Positions 1 through 6,277 of a stretch of 11,323 nucleotides of DNA are shown here, piece by piece (position 1 is the stretch's first letter; each line of letters begins with the position of its first letter). Origin of the DNA: Acidobacteriota bacterium (GTDB lineage: Bacteria; Acidobacteriota; Terriglobia; Terriglobales; Acidobacteriaceae); the NCBI GenBank assembly GCA_028873155.1, contig JAGWML010000089.1:1-11323 (forward strand), read 5' to 3'. The notes under the pieces were generated by a model. That model was not told the origin of the DNA and searched no databases. It was given only the letters and a program-made list of their open reading frames with translations. The position numbers and the translations under genes are program-made.

Positions 1-692
1 AGATGGACTCGAATGGGCCGGCCTTCGAGTTCAACTGGGGCGCGGCGCCGCGCGTCCAGGTCCACGCGATTCTGCCATGGGGAGTGGTTGCGCCGTCGAA
101 CAACGCCATCTACGCGCCTGCGGGGACGGGACCTTCGGCATTTGGGCTGACCGACGCAGAGCTGGGCGTGAAGCTGGCGCTGATCAAGGAGTCGAAGTAC
201 GTGCCGCAGGTTGGCACGTTCACGATGTTCGAGTTGCCGACGGGCAACTATGACAAGGGCCTGGGCGTGGGCAAGGTCTGGTACAGGATGCCGCTTTGGC
301 TGCAAAAGAACTTTGGCAAGTGGCTGGTGGACGGCGGCGCGGGAGAGACGGTGGTGCCGCAGAAGGACTATCACGATTTTCCCTACGGCGGATTTCTGGT
401 GAAGCGCGAGCTGAGTGAGCGGCTGGAGCTGGGTGCAGAGGTCTTTTCGCACGGCGGCGAAGGCGTGGCGACGCCGCAGACGCAGGCCTCGACGATGGTG
501 GATGCAGGCGGCTACTACCACTTCAAGCGCAATCCGAATGAGCAGTTTCTCTTCTGCTATGGCCACTCCATCGCGGGCCAGACGGAGAACTACGCCTACG
601 TGGGGATGTACTGGACGTGGGGCAAAGACGAGAAGAGGCCCGAGAACGAGCAGGCCCTGCCGTGGCAGTCGGCGCACAGGAGCGGGTTCTGA
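1..692 (+). CDS. Outer-membrane beta-barrel (transporter/porin-like) protein, 3' part
   Basis: The reading frame is open from the left edge to TGA at 690-692, giving about 229 residues. The first ATG at base 3 is probably internal, because what follows (FEFNWGAAPRVQVHAILPWG) is mid-protein sequence and there is no signal peptide. The protein alternates aromatic/hydrophobic and polar residues with Gly/Asn turns (for example GGYYHFKRN, NYAYVGMYWTWG), as in beta-barrel strands, and ends in Phe, as many outer-membrane proteins do. The layout resembles the broad MetA-pathway/transporter outer-membrane group common in Acidobacteriota; this is recognised by style and not by a diagnostic motif. The likely site is the outer membrane and the substrate is unknown. 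Two inner-membrane genes follow after 37 bp on the same strand, so it may be the first gene of a short operon. Confidence 0.6.
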   Translation, partial: MDSNGPAFEFNWGAAPRVQVHAILPWGVVAPSNNAIYAPAGTGPSAFGLTDAELGVKLALIKESKYVPQVGTFTMFELPTGNYDKGLGVGKVWYRMPLWLQKNFGKWLVDGGAGETVVPQKDYHDFPYGGFLVKRELSERLELGAEVFSHGGEGVATPQTQASTMVDAGGYYHFKRNPNEQFLFCYGHSIAGQTENYAYVGMYWTWGKDEKRPENEQALPWQSAHRSGF

Positions 693-729
693 CGCGTGAC
701 AGAGTGAGGCTGGAGCAGGAACACATACC

Positions 730-1302
730 ATGGAAATGACAACGCGCGAGTTCTGGAGCATGGTCCACGGCGTGGGATTTGGCGGCCTCTATCTGCTGGG
801 CTGCACGGGAGCGATGGTCGAACTTTGGCGCCGGTATGCGCCGTCGGCGGCGGGCGCAGTCACGGCGGCAGACGAATGGTTCATGCAGCTGTACCTTGGC
901 GCGATGACGGTGCTGGCATGGCTGGCGGTGTTGAGCGGCACATACATTGTGTATCCGTGGTATCGCGCGGCGCCTGGGGCTGGAGCGACCGACCTGAGCC
1001 GGTACCCGCAACGGCTTCTGCTGGCGAGCCCCGCGACTGCGGGGTGGCACTCCATCGGCATGGAATGGAAGGAGCATGTTGCGTGGCTGACGCCGATCGC
1101 GATCACCATGTCGCTGGCCGTCTGCGTTCGCTACGGGAAAGACCTGCGGAACCAGCCGCTCCTGCGCAGCATGGTGCTAGGTTTTGTGCTGGCCTCAATG
1201 GTTGCGGCGGGCATTGCGGGGTTCTGGGGCGCGGAGATCACCAGCCACGCGCCTGTGCGGGGCGGCAGCGCCGTGCAACTGCTGCATGGAGGATCACAAT
1301 GA
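730..1302 (+). CDS. Four-helix inner-membrane protein with conserved-looking histidines, unknown function
   Basis: 190 residues, ATG start. Hydrophobic segments lie near residues 15-31, 53-76, 117-134 and 147-168, which suggests four membrane helices. Histidines sit at or near helix edges: H13 (MVHGVGFGGLYLLG), H107 (GWHSIGMEWKEH), H116 and H173 (ITSHAP). A motif YPWYRAAP follows helix 2. A histidine pattern of this kind is compatible with b-type heme or metal binding, but I cannot assign a named family, so this is inference. The stop overlaps the start of the next gene by ATGA, implying translational coupling, and the porin-like gene ends 37 bp upstream. A cytochrome-like or metal-related membrane complex is possible. 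The coding call itself is firm: frame length, helix pattern and tight spacing all agree. Confidence 0.75.
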   Translation: MEMTTREFWSMVHGVGFGGLYLLGCTGAMVELWRRYAPSAAGAVTAADEWFMQLYLGAMTVLAWLAVLSGTYIVYPWYRAAPGAGATDLSRYPQRLLLASPATAGWHSIGMEWKEHVAWLTPIAITMSLAVCVRYGKDLRNQPLLRSMVLGFVLASMVAAGIAGFWGAEITSHAPVRGGSAVQLLHGGSQ

Positions 1303-1643
1303 ACGACGAGAGAGAATTGAAATCTTCTCTGCGCCCAATTCCCAATGGCTCTGGCGCTGCCGCAGTGCTGTCCGCAGGAATTGGAGTCTGCGCGGTCGCG
1401 GGGTTTGCCCTTGCGGCGGACAAGATGCCGGCGATGCAACGGCTGATGATCTTTTACCGGCCCACGGGGCCTCTGTCCGGCGTGACGACATCGGCTGTTG
1501 TTGTGTGGTTGCTGGCGTGGGGTGCACTGGAGGTTCGATGGCGGCGGCGCGAGGTGAATCTGCCGAGCGTGGGCGCAGCGGCGATCGTCCTGCTCATTCT
1601 GAGCCTGCTGCTGACCTTTCCTCCGTTGGCCGACCTGTTGTGA
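1299..1643 (+). CDS. Small three-helix inner-membrane protein, partner of the preceding gene
   Basis: 114 residues. The start is ATG at 1299, which overlaps the previous stop in the tetranucleotide ATGA; GGAGG-like bases (ATGGAGGATCACA) lie just upstream inside the previous gene and support it. The same frame stays open much further upstream, but that part is antisense-like out-of-frame reading of the preceding gene. Three hydrophobic helices are visible at about residues 18-40, 60-80 and 89-112, with an intervening loop MQRLMIFYRPTGPLSGVTT and a basic cytoplasmic turn (EVRWRRREVN). The coupling with the four-helix protein suggests the two form one membrane complex. No family recognised. An acyl or ion transport subunit cannot be excluded. 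Confidence 0.72.
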   Translation: MNDERELKSSLRPIPNGSGAAAVLSAGIGVCAVAGFALAADKMPAMQRLMIFYRPTGPLSGVTTSAVVVWLLAWGALEVRWRRREVNLPSVGAAAIVLLILSLLLTFPPLADLL

Positions 1644-1705
1644 TGGGGCTGCTGCGCGGAGCGATTGCTTAAGATAGAGGCGAGGCTGCACCACTGCAGA
1701 AAGCA

Positions 1706-2035
1706 ATGGAACGAAATCAGGCCAGGTTCGGCAAGAGGCAGGAGCTGTATGTGGGATTGGTGCGCCTGCACGTGCTGCACCACGCCGCGGAAGAGCCGAT
1801 CTTTGGCCTGGGGATGATGCAGGAGCTGGCGCGGCACGGATACAAGCTGGGCCCTGGCACGATGTATCCCCTGCTGCACGGCATGGAGCAGCGTGGATGG
1901 CTGCGCTGCACGGAACGGCTGGTCAACGGCCACCAACGCAAGGTGTATGTGGCGACCGCCGCGGGACACAAGGCGCTGGCACAGGCTCGCCGGTATGTGC
2001 GCGAACTGTTTGAAGAGATGCACGAAGGCGAGTGA
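1706..2035 (+). CDS. PadR-family transcriptional regulator
   Basis: 109 residues, a normal length for the short PadR class. The winged-helix region carries the family signature LGPGTMYPLLHGMEQRGWL (about residues 48-66), followed by the wing KVYVATAAGHKAL with its typical Y-x-A-T/L-T-x-x-G pattern. The last ~20 residues form the C-terminal dimerisation helix (RRYVRELFEEMHEGE). PadR proteins are dimeric DNA-binding repressors, often of membrane or transport genes next to them. Ribosome binding is weak (AGAAAG before ATG). It lies 62 bp after the membrane pair and 61 bp before the secreted protein, all on the same strand, so it may control either group; the target is inference. Confidence 0.9.
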   Translation: MERNQARFGKRQELYVGLVRLHVLHHAAEEPIFGLGMMQELARHGYKLGPGTMYPLLHGMEQRGWLRCTERLVNGHQRKVYVATAAGHKALAQARRYVRELFEEMHEGE

Positions 2036-2096
2036 CGACGCAATGCATCGCGTACCGAATTTGCGCGAGGCTCTTGCAGGGTGCGATGCTCAGAAC

Positions 2097-2570
2097 ATGA
2101 GACAGGTAAGGGTACGGGGACTGGCGGCGGTGGCTGTGATGGCGGCAATGCTTGCGAGTTCCCGAGTTGGCGCGGCACAAGAAAAGGGCTATTGGCGTGC
2201 GGCGAGCTCAAACGCAAATGCGATTACGGGAGATCTTTCGTTTTCCGCAACGAAGGTGACGATCAACTTGGAGAATTATCCGATTGCGGAGATTCGCACG
2301 TTGACGGCAGATGAGGATGCGGCGGTGTTTGATGCGGAGCCGGATGCGGGCGGCGCAGGCAAGCTGTTCCACCTGCGCGTGCCTGCGGAGCAGAAGTTTG
2401 CCCACCACAATACGCTCTGCGGCACGGAAGACACACAGTGGATGGTGACGTATGTGGAGGACAAGACGCTGCGAGTCGCGCTTTTCTCCGGCGATACGGC
2501 GCCCGCGCTGACGGTTGACGCACTGGCGAACTCGACGGATGTGTGCGGGATCTTCACGTTTGCGCGGTGA
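2097..2570 (+). CDS. Small secreted protein with two cysteines, unknown function
   Basis: 157 residues when started at ATG 2097, which places a clean signal peptide at the N terminus (MRQVRVRGLAAVAVMAAMLA, cleavage likely after VGAA near residue 27). An in-frame ATG at 2043 would add 18 residues before the signal and lies only 7 bp after the PadR stop, so coupling by that start is an alternative. The mature part looks like a compact beta-rich domain (ITGDLSFSATKVTINLENYPI, written with positions 43-63) and has just two cysteines, C108 (NTLCGTEDTQW) and C150 (STDVCGIF), spaced to form a disulfide after export. It probably acts in the periplasm. No family recognised. The same-strand PadR neighbour suggests co-transcription. 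Confidence 0.75.
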   Translation: MRQVRVRGLAAVAVMAAMLASSRVGAAQEKGYWRAASSNANAITGDLSFSATKVTINLENYPIAEIRTLTADEDAAVFDAEPDAGGAGKLFHLRVPAEQKFAHHNTLCGTEDTQWMVTYVEDKTLRVALFSGDTAPALTVDALANSTDVCGIFTFAR

Positions 2571-2619
2571 GGGGCTGGGGCATGACTTCCCTGCTCTTTC
2601 CCGAATGGGCGGCCGCTGA

Positions 2620-2625
2620 TAAGAT
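2620..2625 (+). promoter_or_regulatory. Possible -10 box of the tRNA-Ala promoter
   Basis: TAAGAT stands 15 bp before the first tRNA base, inside the AT-rich stretch GATAAGATAAGAG in an otherwise GC-rich area. A convincing -35 box is not visible at the expected distance (TTCCCG at 2598-2603 is a poor match). Offered as a candidate only. Confidence 0.3.
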
Positions 2626-2640
2626 AAGAGAGTCACCCGT

Positions 2641-2716
2641 GGGGCTGTAGCTCAGCTGGGAGAGCGCCTCGTTCGCAACGAGGAGGCCAGCGGTTCGATC
2701 CCGCTCAGCTCCACCA
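2641..2716 (+). tRNA. tRNA-Ala (anticodon CGC), CCA encoded
   Basis: A full 76-nt cloverleaf can be folded by eye. The acceptor GGGGCTG pairs with CAGCTCC and includes the G3-U70 wobble pair that is the alanine identity element. The D arm is GCTC...GAGC. The anticodon stem CCTCG/CGAGG encloses the loop TTCGCAA, giving anticodon CGC (codon GCG). The T arm is AGCGG TTCGATC CCGCT. The discriminator is A, and CCA is encoded at 2714-2716. The 3' end, from the last T-stem base onward, is duplicated 122 bp downstream. Confidence 0.95.
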
Positions 2717-2724
2717 AATCCTTC
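2693..2724 (+). repeat. 32-bp direct repeat, copy 1 (tRNA-Ala 3' end plus 8 bp)
   Basis: These 32 bases cover the last base of the T-arm 5' strand through CCA plus eight downstream bases. They are identical to 2815-2846. The match begins at the G before TTCGATC and ends at AAATCCTTC. Such a tRNA 3'-end duplication is the usual product of integration of a tyrosine-recombinase element into a tRNA gene, or of a tRNA-tail repeat as in the E. coli tyrT operon. Confidence 0.9.
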
Positions 2725-2814
2725 AAAAACTGTCTTGGTCCGAGGTCCTTCACGTGCGCTGCGCGCCCGTTCAGGATTTCGCCTGCGGGCTCAGACGCCC
2801 GCAAAACGGCTCAA

Positions 2815-2846
2815 GTTCGATCCCGCTCAGCTCCACCAAATCCTTC
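2815..2846 (+). repeat. 32-bp direct repeat, copy 2 (isolated tRNA-Ala 3' tail)
   Basis: Exact copy of 2693-2724, but here not preceded by the rest of a tRNA: the bases upstream (AACGGCTCAA) do not make a D or anticodon arm. It is therefore a tRNA fragment and not a second gene. The 90 bp between the copies contains no integrase or other ORF, only a diverged REP-like piece and a short GC hairpin at 2785-2802. Confidence 0.9.
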
Positions 2847-2935
2847 TCTTACTTCTCACCCGACCAGGCCGTGCTTCTTTGCGTCGTGCCAGCGGCGCGC
2901 GTGTTGAGCGAGCAGTTCGCTGAAAAGCAACCGCA

Positions 2936-2990
2936 GATCCTTCGACTCCGTCTGGCGCTGAAATCGCGCCAGACTTCGCTCAGGATGACA
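2936..2990. repeat. REP-like palindromic element
   Basis: A perfect 9-bp stem GTCTGGCGC (2950-2958) / GCGCCAGAC (2966-2974) with loop TGAAATC is flanked by ATCCTTCGACTCC on the left and TTCGCTCAGGATGACA on the right. The ends ATCCT (2937-2941) and AGGAT (2982-2986) also pair. This arrangement, ending in TTCGCTCAGGATGAC, resembles dispersed intergenic palindromes in many bacterial genomes including Acidobacteriota (from memory, not searched). It lies downstream of dnaJ, a normal place for such elements. Confidence 0.6.
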
Positions 2991-3026
2991 TCGGTATTTG
3001 CGTTACGAACCTTAATGCTCAGAACA

Positions 3027-4166
3027 TTAACTGAAGAGGTCTTTCATCTTGTCGAGCAGGCCGGGCGAGGTGGGCTTGTTGTCCACAGCCATGGACTCGC
3101 TGAGCTGCGCGACGAGGTCGCGCTGGGCGCGGGTGAGTTTTTTGGGAATCTGGACGATGACCTGGACGACGAGGTCGCCGCGGCCTTTGTCGTTGAGGTG
3201 CGGAACTCCGCGGCCACGCACGCGCAGTTCCTTGCCGCTCGGCGTGCCCTCGGGAATCTTGATGGTGAGTTTGCCGTCGATGCCTTCGATTTCGATTTCA
3301 GCGCCGAGAACGGCCTGCGGAAAGCTGATGGGAATGACGCAGTGGAGGTCAGAGCCGCTGCGCTCGAAGAAATCGTGCGGATGGATGGAGAGGACGATGT
3401 AGAGGTCGCCGGAGGGGCCGCCGGAACGGCCTGCGTCGCCCTCGCCGCCGTAGCGGATGCGCGTGCCTTCTTCGACACCGGGCGGGACCTTGACGTTGAG
3501 CTTGATCTCTTTGGTGACACGGGTCTCTCCGCGGCAGGTCTGGCAGGGGTCGGTGACGATGGCGCCTGCGCCGCCGCATGCGGTGCAGGTGCGAGCGACG
3601 GAGAAGAAGCCCTGCTGGTAACGAATCTGGCCGCGACCCTGACACTGCGGGCAGGTGCTGGGTCCGCGCCCGGAGGCGCTGCCGGAGCCTTTGCAGGTGG
3701 TGCAGGACTCATAGCGGCGCAGCTTGACCTCGGTTTCTTTGCCGAAGATGGCGGAGCCAAAGTCGATCGCGAGGTCGAAGCGGAGGTCGTCGCCGCGGCG
3801 CTGGCGCGACTGGCGCTGCTGGCCGCCGCCCATCGAGAACATTTCACCGAAGAGATCGCCGAAGATGTCGCCGAGATCGACGCTGCCGGAGAAGCCGCTG
3901 AAGCCGGCGCCGGGGCCACCGCCGCTGACGCCGGCGTGGCCGTAGCGGTCGTAGGCGGCGCGCTTGTCTGAGTCGCTGAGGACCTGATAGGCCTCGCTGG
4001 CCTCTTTGAATTTTTCTTCGGCGGTATGGTCACCCGGATTGCGGTCAGGGTGATACTTCATGGCCTGCTTGCGGTAGGCGCTTTTGAGTTCCTGATCGCT
4101 GGCATCACGGGAGACGCCCAGCACCTCATAGTAGTCGGCTTTGCTCACGTCGGTCTGGCTTCTCAC
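3027..4166 (-). CDS. dnaJ: Chaperone DnaJ (Hsp40, type I)
   Basis: 379 residues, typical for DnaJ. DnaJ delivers unfolded clients to DnaK and stimulates its ATPase in the cytoplasm. The J domain is at about residues 11-75 with the HPD motif at 39-41. A Gly/Phe-rich linker follows (about 79-115, with DIFGDLFGEMF). Four zinc-binding CxxC pairs lie at C155/C158, C172/C175, C194/C197 and C208/C211; the first three have CxxCxGxG, while the fourth reads CQTCRGET and lacks the last Gly. Substrate-binding domains follow to about residue 350. The start chosen is GTG at 4166, overlapping the grpE stop as GTGA; a second in-frame GTG six codons later (reading VSKADYYEVLGV) is possible. It is the last gene of hrcA-grpE-dnaJ. 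Confidence 0.97.
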   Translation of the reverse strand: MRSQTDVSKADYYEVLGVSRDASDQELKSAYRKQAMKYHPDRNPGDHTAEEKFKEASEAYQVLSDSDKRAAYDRYGHAGVSGGGPGAGFSGFSGSVDLGDIFGDLFGEMFSMGGGQQRQSRQRRGDDLRFDLAIDFGSAIFGKETEVKLRRYESCTTCKGSGSASGRGPSTCPQCQGRGQIRYQQGFFSVARTCTACGGAGAIVTDPCQTCRGETRVTKEIKLNVKVPPGVEEGTRIRYGGEGDAGRSGGPSGDLYIVLSIHPHDFFERSGSDLHCVIPISFPQAVLGAEIEIEGIDGKLTIKIPEGTPSGKELRVRGRGVPHLNDKGRGDLVVQVIVQIPKKLTRAQRDLVAQLSESMAVDNKPTSPGLLDKMKDLFS

Positions 4167-4789
4167 TCGCTGGTCTGTTTGGGGTTGGAGGCCACGCGCA
4201 CCAGCGCCGGGCGCAGGAGGCGCTCGCGGAGCTTGTAGCCGCGGCGAATCTCATCTGCGACGTGCTGGTCAGGCAGGTCGTCTCGCTCGACGGAGCCAAG
4301 CGCTTCGTGGTGGCGCGGGTCAAACTCCTCGCCAACGGTGGGCACAGGCAGCACCTGGAGCTGGCGGAGTACATCTTCCATCTGCTTGACGATGAGCTCG
4401 ACGCCGGAGCGGAGCTGATCGGCTGAGCCGGTGGCCTTGAGGGCAAGCTCGAAGTTGTCGAGGACAGGCAGGAAGCGCTCGACGACGTTGCCGGTTGCGT
4501 AATCCTTGAAGTCCTGGCGCTCGCGCTCGGCGCGCTTGCGGGCGTTTTCAAACTCGGCCTGCAGACGGGCGACGCGGTCAATGAGTTGGTCGCGCTCGGC
4601 CTTGAGCAGGTCGAATTCGGCGCGGCTGACAGGCGCCGGCTCAGGCGCAGCGGCAGCGGGTTCGGGCTGGACGGGCGTGGAGGTGTCGGGCTCGACGACG
4701 GCGGTTGCGGCGTCCTGGGGCGTCGCGCCCAGATCCAGATCGGGCGGCGTCGCTTCTGCTTTGTGATGATGGGGCATTCCTTTACGCAT
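4163..4789 (-). CDS. grpE: Nucleotide exchange factor GrpE
   Basis: 208 residues from ATG 4789 (reading MRKGMPHHHKAEATPP). GrpE is the cytoplasmic dimeric factor that releases ADP from DnaK. The N-terminal ~60 residues are Ala/Pro/Glu-rich and disordered. The long coiled-coil helix follows (LLKAERDQLIDRVARLQAEF, then ENARKRAERERQDF), and then the conserved core FLPVLDNFELAL, a beta domain with GEEFDPRHHEAL, and DEIRRGYKLRERLLRPALV. The frame continues upstream to ATG 4921 but that part is Arg/Cys-rich and unlike any GrpE, so it is not used. ATG 4777 is an alternative start, with AAAGGA too close to it; for ATG 4789 GAAGGT is at a better distance. The GTGA overlap with dnaJ shows coupling. Confidence 0.95.
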   Translation of the reverse strand: MRKGMPHHHKAEATPPDLDLGATPQDAATAVVEPDTSTPVQPEPAAAAPEPAPVSRAEFDLLKAERDQLIDRVARLQAEFENARKRAERERQDFKDYATGNVVERFLPVLDNFELALKATGSADQLRSGVELIVKQMEDVLRQLQVLPVPTVGEEFDPRHHEALGSVERDDLPDQHVADEIRRGYKLRERLLRPALVRVASNPKQTSE

Positions 4790-4937
4790 ACTCCGAAAGA
4801 CCTTCGTACTCTTCCTCCATGATAAATTCCGCGGCTGGCAATGCCATGGCGCAGACCTGCAGGACTGCCTCGATTTTGTCCCAGGCTCGTTTACGGTACC
4901 ACGAATTGGATGCGGCAACATGCTGCCGGGGCGCAGG

Positions 4938-6041
4938 TTACTGGGCGGGCGGGTCCAGCAGGCGGTGGGAGAGCCCTGCGATGTAGCGCACGGCGTGGAT
5001 CATCTCCTGATACTGGATGCGGGTCGGCGCGATGACGGCGACGGCGCCGAGGTTGCCGCCGCCGAGGCGCGCGGGCGCACCGATGAGGACGAGGTCCTGC
5101 ATGGCGGGCGAGGCTTCATCGAGGCCGACGACGACGCGGACCTCCTGCTGGCGACCATCGACGTAGGCGGAGAGCAGGTCAATGAGGCGCTGTTTGGCTT
5201 CAAGGGCGAGGAGCATCTGGCGGAGGCGTTCGCGGTCGAGTTCGGCGGCGATGAGGTTGGCCATGCCATCGACGTAGATGGCAGGCGCGGTTTCGGCCGG
5301 GGCCAGCGCACCCTTACGGCAGAGCTCATCGATGGAGGCGAGCATCTGGTGGCAGGCGGCGCGTTCGGCGTCCATGCGGCGGGCGACCTCAACGCGGATG
5401 CGCTCGATGGGCCAGCCGCGGAAGTTCTCATTGAGATAGCGGGCTGCGGTTTCAAGATCGACGGACGAGAGCTCGTGGTCGAGGGTGAGGAGGCGGTCAA
5501 AGACGGCGCCGGCCTGGGTGACGAGGACGGCCAGAACACGGCCCTGCGAGAGCCGCGAGAAATGAATGTGCTCGAGAACCTGTGAAGCCGTGGAGCTGGC
5601 GAGCGCAACGCCGAGCCCGCTGGAGATGAGCGCGAGGACGTGCGAGGTGCGCTCGAGATATTCGGCGCTGGTCGCGATGCCGGTGAAGGAGTCTTCAATC
5701 TGGCCACGGCGCTGCTCACTGAGCGGAGAGGAATCAGTGCTGGAGCCAGAGGCGACGCCGATGCGCGAAGACGGAGCATCGGCGCGGGTAATCTGCTCGA
5801 CGTAGTAGCGGAAGGCAGCGGGAGTGGGCACGCGGCCGGCGGAGGTGTGTGGCTGATCGAGCAGGCCCGACTCGCCGAGAGTGGACATGACGTTGCGAAG
5901 GGTGGCGGAGCTGAGGCCGTCCTTGTTGGCGAAGTACCGCGCAACTGCCTGTGAGGCAACGGGTTCGCCCGTGGCGATGTAGAGCTCGATGATGGCTGTA
6001 AGAACCAGCCGCTCTCGCGGACTGACGCGAATTTCAGGCAT
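4938..6041 (-). CDS. hrcA: Heat-inducible transcription repressor HrcA
   Basis: 367 residues, slightly longer than the usual ~340-350. HrcA represses class I heat-shock operons by binding CIRCE operators, with folding assisted by GroEL. The N-terminal winged helix carries the family signature LSSATLRNVMSTLGESGLL (about 43-61) followed by PHTSAGRVPTPAAFRYYV (64-81). The C-terminal part has GAVAVIAPTRIQYQEMIHAV and ends IAGLSHRLLDPPAQ, matching the family's conserved GP-TR-Y core with a small change (AP instead of GP). The ribosome site AGGGGAG lies 8 bases before the ATG. It is the first gene of the chaperone operon. The middle section (about 90-115) is a Ser-rich insert that accounts for the extra length. 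Confidence 0.97.
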   Translation of the reverse strand: MPEIRVSPRERLVLTAIIELYIATGEPVASQAVARYFANKDGLSSATLRNVMSTLGESGLLDQPHTSAGRVPTPAAFRYYVEQITRADAPSSRIGVASGSSTDSSPLSEQRRGQIEDSFTGIATSAEYLERTSHVLALISSGLGVALASSTASQVLEHIHFSRLSQGRVLAVLVTQAGAVFDRLLTLDHELSSVDLETAARYLNENFRGWPIERIRVEVARRMDAERAACHQMLASIDELCRKGALAPAETAPAIYVDGMANLIAAELDRERLRQMLLALEAKQRLIDLLSAYVDGRQQEVRVVVGLDEASPAMQDLVLIGAPARLGGGNLGAVAVIAPTRIQYQEMIHAVRYIAGLSHRLLDPPAQ

Positions 6042-6277
6042 CTGTTCCGCTCCCCTGTTTCCCCAGCCCGCGCGAACGCGGCTGGAATCCCCCTGCGTGA
6101 CGGCGCTGGGCGCAAATCGCCCGTGCGCGTGCCGCGCACCTGATTCAGTGCAGTCTATCCTGCGCGCTGGAACACCGACTATTTAATTTTATGGAGGCAA
6201 AAGAAGTGCAGTCAAGGCAAGGGGATGCAGCGGCCGCGCCCCAGCAGCAGAGTGCCTGCATTCTGGCAGAGGCTCAA
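6042..6277. other. Non-coding gap between the PAP2 gene and hrcA (hrcA promoter region)
   Basis: 236 bp in which the hrcA promoter should lie, since the upstream PAP2 gene is on the same strand. Neither strand shows the CIRCE halves TTAGCACTC or GAGTGCTAA. AT-rich bases near 6178-6195 (CTATTTAATTTTATGG) are the only promoter-like stretch, but no good -35/-10 pair could be fixed. No gene is supported. Confidence 0.5.
6063..6085 (-). promoter_or_regulatory. GC-rich hairpin in the hrcA leader
   Basis: CCAGCC (6063-6068) pairs with GGCTGG (6080-6085), then after a single bulged base GCG/CGC closes a CGAA loop (6070-6079): nine base pairs with one bulge. It lies about 22 bp upstream of the hrcA start, just before the ribosome site AGGGGAG. 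It is not CIRCE. It may be an RNA structure in the leader; the role is inference. Confidence 0.45.

Larger units (their letters stand above)
2717..3026. other. Non-coding stretch between tRNA-Ala and dnaJ with repeats and hairpins
   Basis: About 310 bp without a credible gene. It holds the rest of repeat copy 1, a GCGGGC/GCCCGC hairpin (2785-2802, loop TCAGAC), repeat copy 2, two REP-like pieces (2745-2780 diverged, 2936-2990 clear), and a weak AT-rich inverted repeat TTAATG/CATTAA (3012-3030) that covers the dnaJ stop codon. No U-tract terminator for dnaJ is seen. The long + frame that crosses it is antisense to dnaJ. Confidence 0.65.

Noticed and set aside
825..1298. Upstream extension of the three-helix membrane protein frame
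   Set aside because: It lies out of frame inside the four-helix protein gene and has Gly/Arg/His-rich shadow composition; ATG 1299 with ATGA overlap explains the real start.
2785..2846. Second tRNA gene formed by the duplicated tail
   Set aside because: Only the T loop, 3' T-stem strand and acceptor 3' half are present; upstream bases do not form D or anticodon arms, nor the acceptor 5' strand.
2754..3971. Long + strand frame of 405 codons opposite dnaJ
   Set aside because: It is antisense to a clear DnaJ; high GC keeps the opposite frame free of stops, and the product is an Ala/Asp/Val-rich mirror with no ribosome site.
4790..4921. N-terminal extension of grpE to ATG 4921
   Set aside because: The 44 additional residues are Arg/Cys-rich and unlike GrpE; the short alternative frame over these bases looks more protein-like.
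6042..6277. CIRCE operator for hrcA
   Set aside because: Neither half-site is readable; fragments such as GAGTGCC or CAGTGCAG lack an inverted partner at the right distance.
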